A DNA stretch of 31,330 nt from Phellopilus nigrolimitatus (GCA_021029095.1 JAJOHG010000298.1:1-31330), one strand, 5' to 3'; numbered from the stretch's first letter, positions 1 to 8,274 are shown. Numbers and translations are program-made. The notes: generated by a model from the letters alone, not told the origin.

Positions 1-1397
1 AGATATGCTTCCGGCCTCTTGCTTTTGTCGCCGCTCGGAGATCTGGTCCGGAGACGCCCTCTTCTCCTGCTTCTGGTCATCGTCTCCTGCTCTCTCACGA
101 TTGGGCTGGCCGTGACGAGCTCGCTAGTTGTCTTCGAGGCGCTCACTTTCCTCGTTGGCGTGTTCACCGTGACGCCGCAGGTGCTCATCCCGCTCGCGGC
201 AGACCTCGCTCCCCCGCACCGGCGCGCGTCCGCGATCTCGATCGTGCTCTCCGGCCTGCTCTTCGGCGTGCTCCTCGCGCGCGTGCTCGCGGGCGTCGTC
301 TCGGAGTTCACGACGTGGCGTGTCGTGTACTACATGTCCGTCGGCGTGCAGCTCGGCATCGTCGTGCTGCTGTACGCGGTACTCCCCGACTGGCCCGCGA
401 AGAACGCGGGCGCGGGCGTGTCGTACGCCGGCATCCTGGCCAGCATGGCAAAGTACGCGGTCACGGAGCCCGTGCTGATCCAGGCGGGCATCATGCAGTT
501 CTCCGCGAGCGCGTGCTTCTCCAATTTCTGGGTCACGCTGACCTTCCTGCTCGGCGGGCCGCCGTACAACTACTCTACGCAAGTTGCATTGACATGCTTG
601 CATGAAGGAAAAAGTTGCTTATCGAGATGAATGTGTTTAGGCTCGACATTGGGCTGTTTGGCCTTGTGGGGATGCTCGGTGTCTCGACGGGGCCCGTCGT
701 CGGGCGGGTGATCGACCGGTTCGTGCCGTGGTACGCGACGCTCGTCGGGGACGATCATCCAGATCATATTCCAGGCCGTGCAGACGGGCGGCGGCGGCGT
801 TAACATCGCCGCGGTCGTCATCGCGTGCTTCGGCATTGACGTCGGGCGGCAGATGCAGCAGGTGTCGCTGACGACGGCGGTCTACAAGTAAGCTACCCTC
901 GCGTTCGAGACAGGATCGCACCGGCTGAACGCGTCGTACAGTATATCGGACTCGTCGCGGGCACGGATGAACGCGGGTCCTCATCATCTGGGTATGGAGA
1001 TCACATTCGCCTCGCCTTCGTCTGAATTTTCACTTCTTTCTTCCAGATTTTCTTAGGCCAGGTGACGGGTACGGCCGTCGGCACGAAAATCTTCTTAGCT
1101 TTCGGGTGGCGCGCTGCCGCTGCTTTCTCAATGGGGCTTTACGCATTTCAGATCGGGATTCTCCTGCTGCGCGGCCCACACTGCGGGCGGTATACGTGGT
1201 TCGGGTACGAGGGTGGACGCGAGGCACGTAAGAAGGTCGTCGAGGAACGGAAGAAGCGAGCGCCGGGAGGGGAAGAGGGGGAGGAGTCTGATGAAAAGCG
1301 GGACGGGGACGGGGACGGGGATGGAGATGTGAAATCTGCTGAACCTGAGAGGAAGGCGGATATGGCTGACGTGCGTTCTTCAGCTGAGTTAGGCTAG
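1..1397 (+). CDS. MFS transporter, 5'-truncated by the window edge, two apparent frameshifts
   Basis: Major facilitator superfamily membrane transporter; the substrate cannot be told. Frame 1 is open from base 1, so the N-terminal helices lie outside the window. Visible are the loop motif LGDLVRRRP, several hydrophobic helices, WRVVYYMSVGVQ and the later GQVTGTAVGTK helix followed by FGWRAAAAFSMG. Exons read 1-578, 641-887, 942-991 and 1047-1397. Intron 1 (579-640) starts with GC rather than GT. Continuity needs one base removed in the GGGG run at 747-750 (restores VGTIIQIIF) and one in the GGG run at 975-977 (restores ARMNAVLII). The C-terminal tail is charged and rich in DG repeats. Stop TAG at 1395-1397. 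The gene converges on the haem gene. The two shifts could be true inactivation, but sequencing error is likelier because the neighbour shows the same kind of damage. Confidence 0.88.
579..640 (+). other. GC-AG intron in the MFS transporter gene
   Basis: The donor reads TCTAC|gcaagt and the acceptor gtgtttag|GCTC. Removing these 62 bases joins NYST to LDIGLFGLVG, the expected family sequence. Reading through instead meets a stop at 628-630. GC-AG introns are a minor but real spliceosomal class; this donor matches the remaining consensus (gcaagt) well. Confidence 0.85.
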
Positions 1398-1542
1398 TAG
1401 AAAGGTGGGATTGGGCGTATATTACAATGTACTTCATTTTGGATAGCTATACATCGGTATGGGTAGTTAGCGTTAGAAAACAACAATCACGACAAGCGCG
1501 ACGGGACAGACAAAGACACAGCAATACAGTTCCCATTATAAT

Positions 1543-2597
1543 TTAAGCCCAGTCCCTGGGGTTCTTCAATATCTCGAGCAGCTTGTGCTCCTCCGTGTTT
1601 TCCTCCGTGCCCATGTCACTCATGTATTCCCAACGCGCGGTTTCCGGAAGGCTCATGAGGATGCTCTCGACGCGCGCACCGGGCGTCATCAGGCCGAACT
1701 TGGTCCCGCGGTCGTAGACGAGGTTGAACTCGACGTAGCGCCCGCGGCGCAGGAGCTGCCAGCGGCGCATGTGCTCGTCGAACGGAGTGTCTATGCGCCG
1801 CGCGAGGACCGGCACGTACGACGGCACAAAACGCGTCCCCGCACGCGCGCTACGAACGCGAAGATCTCGTCCGCCGTGCGCGGGCGCACCGCGTCATCGG
1901 GCAGCCGCGTGTGCGGCGCGGGCGAGAGGTCGTCGAAGAAGATACCGCCGACGCCGCGCCTCTCTCCGCGGTGCACGATGAGGAAGTATTCGTCGCACCA
2001 TGCTTTGAAGGCCGGATGCAGCGCCGCGCCGTGCGGCGCGCACGCGGCCTTGAGCGTGCCGTGAAAGTGGCGCGCGTCCTCCTCGAAGAAGTACGAAGGG
2101 GTGAGGTCCGCGCCGCCGCCGAACCACCACGCGAGGGGCGGAGCGGCGGCGGATCCTTCTTCGGACGCGAGCGCGTCGGGGTTTTCGAGCTCGAAGTAGC
2201 GGTAGTTGGCGTGCACGGTGGGCGCGGAGGGGTTGCGGGGGTGGATGACGAGGCTGATGCCGGCGGCGAAGAAGGGGAGGCTGCGCGGGTCGGCGGGGTC
2301 GAACGGGATGGACGCGTGGTCGGCGACCATCTGGCGGATGGCGGCGGGCGGGAGCATGCCGTACACGATGGAGATGTTAACGCCGGCTTTCTCGAGGGCG
2401 GACTGGGAGAGGGCGGAGGGCGCGGCGAAGACGCAGGAGGTGCCCTGGCCGCCCTGCGGGCGGACCCAGGCGTCGCGCTTGAACTTGGGCGCGTCCGGAT
2501 CGAGCGCCTCGAGGGCGCTGACGATGGAGTCCTGCAGCGAGAGAATGTATTCGGACATGCGGTCGCGCATGGGCTTGGGGTCGGCGGAGACGGACAT
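1543..2597 (-). CDS. HEM13: Coproporphyrinogen III oxidase (oxygen-dependent), two apparent single-base insertions
   Basis: Converts coproporphyrinogen III to protoporphyrinogen IX by two oxidative decarboxylations, the sixth step of haem synthesis. Family signatures are clear: [67 protein letters not shown] and [15 protein letters not shown]. There is no intron. The two halves lie in different frames; one surplus base at about 1841-1853 and one in the AAAA run at 1828-1831 restore [20 protein letters not shown]. The corrected product is about 350 residues, near the usual 320-350. Start chosen at 2597 ([10 protein letters not shown]), which matches the length of cytosolic fungal enzymes; an in-frame ATG lies at 2708. 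Stop TAA at 1545-1543. The gene is normally essential and single copy, so assembly error is likelier than a pseudogene. Confidence 0.95.
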
Positions 2598-2708
2598 GGT
2601 CGTCGTCGGGGACGTCTGCTCGCTGGACTGGGAACGTCGACGGCCTAAGTTTACTGATTGTTTCGAGCGTCGGCGAGGGCGCGAGCCGCCGAGAACTGCC
2701 GAGCTCAA
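2595..2708 (-). other. Possible N-terminal extension of the HEM13 product
   Basis: An in-frame ATG at 2708 would add 37 residues before [10 protein letters not shown]. The added segment is rich in Arg and Ser with a single Glu near its end, a composition seen in mitochondrial targeting peptides. Yeast Hem13 is cytosolic while animal enzymes are mitochondrial, so start choice affects predicted location. It could equally be untranslated leader. Confidence 0.35.
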
Positions 2709-3347
2709 TCCGGCTCTTTCCTCACATCTGTCTTTTATTTTATCTCCATTATTACTTGGCCAAATATTCTGATCTTTTGAAGTATATACGGAGTACTATA
2801 GACAAGCAATACCATGAAGAGCGAGCAGAGAAAGAGAAACACTGAAATATGTGGCTCGGTGCGGCTGTGTAACCGACCACACCGGTTCACCTCACTTTTG
2901 AGTGCCTGTAGTACTCATATATACTCTCGTGTAACAACATTTGGTACCAAGTCTGTCCTCATCCTCTCCTGACCATCTGCCGTGACTAACATCGTCTCAT
3001 TTCACAACTGTGCCGGCGAGGCATTCCGCGAGGATTCGTCCCGCGTCATCTTCCAAGATGCTCGCAAGGCTAACTATTGATGCTAACCGACACCATGCTC
3101 AACTCGCAAGCTGCCTTCATGTTTGTGCATTGGTCGCTGAGAGCGGCGAACGAATGCTTTTTCTGACCGAATCAACATGGCAGTTTTGATAATAGTTTTA
3201 TTCAGAGCAGAGTCAGGAAGAGATCCACTGACTCGGATTCGTCAGAGAGAAAATGCACGTGGATGCTCGAGTCGCGCGATTCCCTTATGTAATACTAATA
3301 GCAACACGTGTGCCACCCATCTCCTCGATCCTTGCTCGTCAGCGACC
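2709..3347. other. Intergenic, divergent promoter region
   Basis: Separates the minus-strand HEM13 and the plus-strand TPR/F-box gene, so it should hold both promoters. Base composition drops from the GC-rich HEM13 coding region to roughly even. A TATA-like stretch (actcatatatactc) lies near 2915-2928. I see no coding exon, RNA gene or repeat. Confidence 0.5.
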
Positions 3348-4385
3348 ATGTCACGGAATGAGACCTTCAAGGAAGGCTTAGAATGTTTCAGGCAGGGAAA
3401 GTATAAGCAAGCCTTAATCAAATTCGATGAGGTTCGTGTCACATCCGTCGACTATTGAATTGTATCTGACGCGGTTGAACAGGCGATACTAGAATATAGC
3501 AAAGAACAGTTTGTTCATGTCCCCAGGGCAGATTTGTTCAAGGAGCTAGGCCGACCAGCTCCGGGGCCGACCAGCTCCGGGCTTATGGGAGGTTGTCCGA
3601 TCTCTCCGATTGTCCAGTGTCTTTTTCCTTAAACCTTTATCTCGCAGCGATACACACGACCAGCGCGTCTTTTCCCTCAAATAACAAATTTAGAAGCTTC
3701 ACTGAAAATGGCGGAACTTGCCCTAGAGCGACTAAATGACTCGTACGAGAAGAGGCGTGTTGAGCTCGATGCTCTGAAACAACAGGCGCTCAAAAACTTA
3801 GAACCTCCACCCTGCTTCTTTAAAATACCAGCCAATATATGCGGCAATATATTTGCCCTTGTTGCAAATGAAAGCAGCGCGGACATGCTCGCGCTCACGC
3901 ACGTCTGCCGAGGCTGGCGGGAAATCATTCTTAACAAGCCCTCGCTATGGCGGCGACTGGTACTCACACAAAGGACGAGGGACGAGAAGGTCGATGCGTG
4001 GCTGCAACGGTCCACGGGAACTCTCACGAGCCTGGAAATCCGTAAAGGTTTCGATTACGATGGGCGGCCGTACATTTTGCGCTATGCGGCAAAGTGTTTC
4101 TGGGCGAAACTCGAGAGCCTGAAAATGCACTTACCCCGTGAGATTAGGCTACTCAGTCTTGTTCTTCCCTCTGGCGCGCCTGCTCAGCTTCAGCTGCAGG
4201 CGCTCGAAGTGGACTTCTCGGCTGAACGTGCGCGCTGGTTCAATGTCAATGGGAATCCCTTTAGAGATCTAGATTTGACGCGCTTATCTTCGCTTATATT
4301 GCGGAATGCTGGTCGGATCACTTCAGGTACCCCTCCTGGGGTACCCCTCTTAGGGTTAACCCCTGGGTTTGGGAATCTGCCCTAA
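3348..4385 (+). pseudogene. TPR/F-box protein gene, internally degraded and truncated by the palindromic insertion
   Basis: Remains of an Agaricomycete TPR plus F-box protein, a class thought to be SCF ubiquitin-ligase adaptors. Exon 3348-3431 gives a TPR start (FKEGLECFRQGKYKQALIKF). Intron 3432-3482 is followed by AILEYSKEQ...RADLFKELGR, after which the expected second TPR is lost and an in-frame TAA occurs near 3631. From about 3648, after a good acceptor (tatctcgcag), the same frame resumes with RYTRPARLF...SLKMAELALERL and then a coiled region. The F-box follows (PPPCFFKIPANICGNIF to HVCRGWREII and SLWRRLVL), then the start of an LRR-like region. At 4319 the palindrome begins, and the frame runs on to a stop at 4383-4385, so the last ~22 codons are element-derived. 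The 3' half of the gene is not found beyond the element. Confidence 0.72.
3549..3580 (+). repeat. 16 bp tandem duplication in the TPR/F-box remnant
   Basis: GGCCGACCAGCTCCGG occurs twice head to tail at 3549-3564 and 3565-3580. It sits where the TPR homology stops, consistent with local slippage or imperfect repair that damaged the gene. Confidence 0.8.
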
Positions 4386-4389
4386 GAGG
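4326..4389 (+). repeat. Terminal hairpins of the left arm (mirrored at 7951-8014)
   Basis: Two perfect short hairpins lie just inside the tip. GGTACCCC pairs with GGGGTACC around a TCCT loop (4326-4345). CCTCTTAGGG (4346-4355) pairs with CCCTAAGAGG (4380-4389) around 24 bases. Such hairpins often mark transposon ends as protein or strand-transfer signals. Confidence 0.75.
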
Positions 4390-4409
4390 CCCCAAAAGTG
4401 TGGTCCTTT

Positions 4410-4916
4410 CCCAAATCGACTTGGGAGGTCCAAAATAGGCATGGGAGACCATGGGACACCCCAATGGGTGGCCCAAATGAACATGTCCCAGCCCAACCTG
4501 AGTACACTTTTTTCTGTGCTCTATGTAGTTTCCTATACTGTTTGCCTGGTGAACTGTATATATAGGAAAGTGTATGGTGATCACCCATTGAGGTGATAAC
4601 TGAGTATTTGACATAGAAGTACACAACAATACCAAAGTAACAGCAGCAAGCCATTTTAATATATAGCATACAGGACACCCTTAGAAACACAGCTACTGTA
4701 TGCCCTTATAGTCTGCTATCCAGCTGATCTTGAATTGAGAGCTTATGTGGCAAGTGGAATTTATTTGGGGCAACCCATGGGCAGTCTGGGTCACTCAAGA
4801 CTACTTTTGGGCCACCCAAATATTTTTGGGACATCCCAAATGATTTGGGTGGCCCACATCGATATGGGCCATTTAAATGAATGCTTGGGTGGCCCAAGGC
4901 ATTTTGGGTGACCCAA
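4410..4916 (+). repeat. Cluster of short TTGGG-N-CCCAA palindromes (mirrored at 7424-7930)
   Basis: About ten degenerate copies of a roughly 13 bp palindrome such as TTGGGTGGCCCAA, TTGGGACATCCCAA and TTGGGTGACCCAA, spread over the subterminal region in both orientations. Repeated subterminal palindromes are a common layout for transposase binding sites. Both mismatches between the arms fall in this block. Confidence 0.7.
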
Positions 4917-5045
4917 GAGCTTATCTTAATCTATAGAAGGAATTCAAAAGCTTCTCTTGATAATAGAAGCCCCAAAGCTTATCCTTATCAGGTGAAGTTC
5001 CAAAGCTTATCCTGAGATAAGGATAAGCTTCAAAGCTTATCTTAA
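4917..5045 (+). repeat. AAGCTTATC short repeats (mirrored at 7295-7423)
   Basis: The words CAAAGCTTATCCTTATC, CAAAGCTTATCCTGAGATAAGG and CAAAGCTTATCTTAATC recur at 20-30 base spacing, with a small internal palindrome (AAGCTTATCC...GGATAAGCTT). They form a third repeat class in each arm, distinct from the GGG/CCC palindromes outside it. Confidence 0.65.
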
Positions 5046-5128
5046 TCACATGAAGCAGCCGCTTTTGTTACTTTCTGCTTTATACACTTCCTTACTTTGT
5101 ACACTTCTGACCTCACGCACTTTTGTTA

Positions 5129-5535
5129 CTTTTGTACACTTTCACCAGTACTTTTTGTACACTTTTTGGCCGCTTTTTGTACACTTTTCAACAACTTTTT
5201 GTACACTTTTTGACCGCTTTTTGTACACTTTTCAACAACTTTTAAAAACTTTTTGTACACTTTTTGTACACTTTTCAACAACTTTTCAACAACTTTTTGT
5301 ACACTTTTTGTACACTTTTTGTACACTTTTTGACCGCTTTTTGTACACTTTTCAACAACTTTTCAACAACTTTTTGTACACTTTTTGTACAGTTTTTGTA
5401 CACTTTTTGACCGCTTTTTTTACACTTTTTGTACACTTTTCAACAACTTTTTGTACACTTTTTCAACAACTTCTTGTACACTTTTTGTACACTTTTTTAA
5501 CAACTTTTTGTACACTTTTTTGTACACCTTTTTTC
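5129..5535 (+). repeat. 11 bp T-tract minisatellite, left copy
   Basis: About 33 units of 11 bases built from three words: TTTTTGTACAC (commonest), TTTTCAACAAC and TTTTTGACCGC. A few units are 10 or 12 bases. Because 11 is not a multiple of 3, all frames stay open and give a repetitive 181-codon frame (5050-5595), which I do not take for a gene. A T4-T5 tract once per 11 bases is close to one per helical turn. Confidence 0.9.
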
Positions 5536-5546
5536 TGTAAAGCAGG

Positions 5547-5914
5547 GCATACAGTGAGTCAATCTGCAGGTTTTAGTGTCCTGCTAATAGCATAGCAAGT
5601 TCTGCTCCAATTGCAATGCCCTTATACTCGAAATGTACGCGCTGATAAGGTCTACACTATGCAAAAACACGCACCCAGATTGGTGCAGTATTGGTAGTGT
5701 GAGAGGCAAACAGATCCTAAAAGCCCATAGAGGTGAACTTATATGACCTGTTTCCCTCTTGCTCTACCAATATTACATCTATCTGGGTGTGTGTTTTGCA
5801 TACTATAGAGCATAACAGTGCACACATTTCAAATATTTTATCATTGCAATTGAAGTAGAACTTATTATGCTATCAGCAAATCAACTGAAACCTGCAGATC
5901 AACTTGTGGTATGC
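5547..5914 (+). repeat. Older imperfect inverted repeat nested in the left arm
   Basis: Bases 5547 to about 5705 pair with about 5757 to 5914 (roughly 75-80 percent by eye). Shared landmarks: GCATAC, ATCTGCAGGTTT, TAGCATA, AGTTCT, TTGCAATG, AAATGT, ATGCAAAA, CACCCAGAT and TATTGGTAG. It would be a MITE-like hairpin older than the giant palindrome. Confidence 0.8.
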
Positions 5915-6025
5915 ACTATTTCGGTGCACTTTGATGCTCTTACCTGATACTCTTTCACATATGCAGCAGAGTTACTGTACACTCCACAGGCTTTGACAAT
6001 GTCGTAGAGTTAATGGGAGCACTGA

Positions 6026-6314
6026 GATTCCAGATTCTGGTATAGAGCTCAAAGCTACCCTTCCATTCAGTTCTGGATGTAATCATAAGATAGTACTTGT
6101 GTAAACACAGTAACTTAGATTTCTTAGCAATTACTTTTATGATTGAATCTTGATCCTTCATGACTTCATAATCTGACAAGACTCAGTTATTGAAACCCAT
6201 TCTACGTGTGTCTCTAAAGTCAAATAGTAGTTACTGCTAGAAAACAAACACTAAGTCTCATGTTGTATCATTCTAGCATGATCTAACACTATCAGTGCAC
6301 ACAGCCAACTTCAT
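6026..6314. other. Single-copy loop between the palindrome arms
   Basis: 289 bases, AT-rich, not self-complementary at length. A 74-codon minus-strand frame starts here (6179) and runs into the left arm to 5955 (MSDYEVMKDQDSIIKV...), resembling nothing I recognise. A loop this size would allow replication or cruciform arms to separate and may be what keeps the palindrome clonable and assemblable. Confidence 0.7.
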
Positions 6315-6425
6315 TCAGTGCTCCCATTAACTCTACGACATTGTCAAAGCCTGTGGAGTGTACAGTAACTCTGCTGCATATGTGAAAGAGTATCAGGTAA
6401 GAGCATCAAAGTGCACCGAAATAGT

Positions 6426-6793
6426 GCATACCACAAGTTGATCTGCAGGTTTCAGTTGATTTGCTGATAGCATAATAAGTTCTACTTCAATTGCAATGAT
6501 AAAATATTTGAAATGTGTGCACTGTTATGCTCTATAGTATGCAAAACACACACCCAGATAGATGTAATATTGGTAGAGCAAGAGGGAAACAGGTCATATA
6601 AGTTCACCTCTATGGGCTTTTAGGATCTGTTTGCCTCTCACACTACCAATACTGCACCAATCTGGGTGCGTGTTTTTGCATAGTGTAGACCTTATCAGCG
6701 CGTACATTTCGAGTATAAGGGCATTGCAATTGGAGCAGAACTTGCTATGCTATTAGCAGGACACTAAAACCTGCAGATTGACTCACTGTATGC
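6426..6793 (-). repeat. Older imperfect inverted repeat nested in the right arm
   Basis: Mirror copy of the nested hairpin at 5547-5914, identical to it base for base where compared. Together the two make a palindrome within a palindrome. Confidence 0.8.
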
Positions 6794-6804
6794 CCTGCTT
6801 TACA

Positions 6805-7211
6805 GAAAAAAGGTGTACAAAAAAGTGTACAAAAAGTTGTTAAAAAAGTGTACAAAAAGTGTACAAGAAGTTGTTGAAAAAGTGTACAAAAAGTTGTTGA
6901 AAAGTGTACAAAAAGTGTAAAAAAAGCGGTCAAAAAGTGTACAAAAACTGTACAAAAAGTGTACAAAAAGTTGTTGAAAAGTTGTTGAAAAGTGTACAAA
7001 AAGCGGTCAAAAAGTGTACAAAAAGTGTACAAAAAGTGTACAAAAAGTTGTTGAAAAGTTGTTGAAAAGTGTACAAAAAGTGTACAAAAAGTTTTTAAAA
7101 GTTGTTGAAAAGTGTACAAAAAGCGGTCAAAAAGTGTACAAAAAGTTGTTGAAAAGTGTACAAAAAGCGGCCAAAAAGTGTACAAAAAGTACTGGTGAAA
7201 GTGTACAAAAG
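6805..7211 (-). repeat. 11 bp T-tract minisatellite, right copy
   Basis: Exact reverse complement of the left array; the order of the three word types is the same unit for unit. Tandem arrays normally change copy number fast, so the identity means the duplication is very recent or the arms are kept alike by gene conversion. Confidence 0.9.
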
Positions 7212-8021
7212 TAACAAAAGTGCGTGAGGTCAGAAGTGTACAAAGTAAGGAAGTGTATAAAGCAGAAAGTAACAAAAGCGGCTGCTTCATGTGATTAAGA
7301 TAAGCTTTGAAGCTTATCCTTATCTCAGGATAAGCTTTGGAACTTCACCTGATAAGGATAAGCTTTGGGGCTTCTATTATCAAGAGAAGCTTTTGAATTC
7401 CTTCTATAGATTAAGATAAGCTCTTGGGTTACCCAAAATGCCTTGGGCCACCCAAGCATTCATTTAAATGGCCCATATCGATGTGGGCCACCCAAATCAT
7501 TTGGGATGTCCCAAAAATATTTGGGTGGCCCAAAAGTAGTCTTGGGTGACCCAGACTGCCCATGGGTTGCCCCAAATAAATTCCACTTGCCACATAAGCT
7601 CTCAATTCAAGATCAGCTGGATAGCAGACTATAAGGGCATACAGTAGCTGTGTTTCTAAGGGTGTCCTGTATGCTATATATTAAAATGGCTTGCTGCTGT
7701 TACTTTGGTATTGTTGTGTACTTCTATGTCAAATACTCAGTTATCACCTCAATGGGTGATCACCATACACTTTCCTATATATACAGTTCACCAGGCAAAC
7801 AGTATAGGAAACTACATAGAGCACAGAAAAAAGTGTACTCAGGTTGGGCTGGGACATGTTCATTTGGGCCACCCATTGGGGTGTCCCATGGTCTCCCATG
7901 CCTATTTTGGACCTCCCAAGTCGATTTGGGAAAGGACCACACTTTTGGGGCCTCTTAGGGCAGATTCCCAAACCCAGGGGTTAACCCTAAGAGGGGTACC
8001 CCAGGAGGGGTACCTGAAGTG

Positions 8022-8274
8022 TAGAAAGACATAATATTTCCTGATTTTGGGGTCCCATCGAGTAAGTTTCTGGATCACTACTTTTTCTCATATAAATCTC
8101 CTGCCTACATTTCTTAGTTTCACTCAACGCACTGGCTATGCTTTCTATCCTTTATATGATGCTTATTTGTACCAACCTTGTATACGTACTACTGAAAACA
8201 CATATGTATCAAAGAAACCCTTAGTAACTAGTTGTCAACATAGTCCTATACTTGTATTTCGAGCCAGACTCGCT
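8022..8274. other. Spacer between the palindrome and the sedolisin stop
   Basis: Unique AT-rich sequence, probably the 3' untranslated region of the minus-strand protease. It shows no continuation of the F-box gene cut at 4319. Confidence 0.5.

Larger units (their letters stand above)
4319..6025 (+). repeat. Left arm of the giant inverted repeat
   Basis: From the outside in it holds terminal hairpins (4326-4389), a block of TTGGG-N-CCCAA palindromes (about 4410-4916), AAGCTTATC repeats (about 4917-5045), the 11 bp T-tract array (about 5129-5535), an older imperfect inverted repeat (5547-5914) and an exon-like tract at 5951-6020 read on the minus strand. It stops matching the other arm after 6025. 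Confidence 0.92.
4319..8021. mobile_element. Giant palindromic foldback-type element, 3.7 kb, inserted in an F-box gene
   Basis: Bases 4319-6025 are the reverse complement of 6315-8021. Paired positions always sum to 12340, so there is no indel in 1,707 bp. Line-by-line comparison found only two mismatches, both transitions: 4795/7545 and 4910/7430. The central 6026-6314 is a unique 289 bp loop. Outer termini read CACTTCAGGTACCCC. No transposase, reverse transcriptase or other known domain is visible in any frame; the longest frames are low complexity. No convincing target-site duplication flanks it (ctggtcggat on the left, tagaaagac on the right). The unlike flanks and unlike loop argue against a simple read-through assembly artefact. 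Best reading: a non-autonomous foldback element, or two copies of one element joined head to head. Confidence 0.85.
6315..8021 (-). repeat. Right arm of the giant inverted repeat
   Basis: Reverse complement of 4319-6025, with two transitions. It differs from the left arm at 7430 (turns TTGGGTGACCCAA into TTGGGTTACCCAA on the plus strand) and at 7545. Every internal block of the left arm is present in mirror order. Its outer end at 8021 lies 254 bases beyond the end of the minus-strand sedolisin gene, which it leaves intact. Confidence 0.92.

Noticed and set aside
2786..2802. TACGGAGTA word seen also near 9775 and 22832 as a dispersed repeat
   Set aside because: Only 8-9 bases shared with no extended similarity; consistent with chance.
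4351..4360. TTAGGGTTA as an internal telomere repeat
   Set aside because: Only a single unit; it forms part of a terminal hairpin, so chance is sufficient.
4369..4897. Short open frames in the palindrome arms (60-105 codons)
   Set aside because: They overlap on both strands, are duplicated only because the arms are mirrored, and show no transposase or other family motif.
5050..5595. 181-codon open frame in the left arm, with an identical one at 6745-7290
   Set aside because: It is the translation of the 11 bp repeat array; the unit contains no stop in any frame, so openness carries no information. No domain or start context.
4319..8021. Palindrome as a missed-adapter long-read artefact
   Set aside because: Such chimeras give symmetric flanks and no unique loop. 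Here the loop is 289 bases of unique sequence, both outer flanks differ, and two arm mismatches exist. Not fully excluded without reads.
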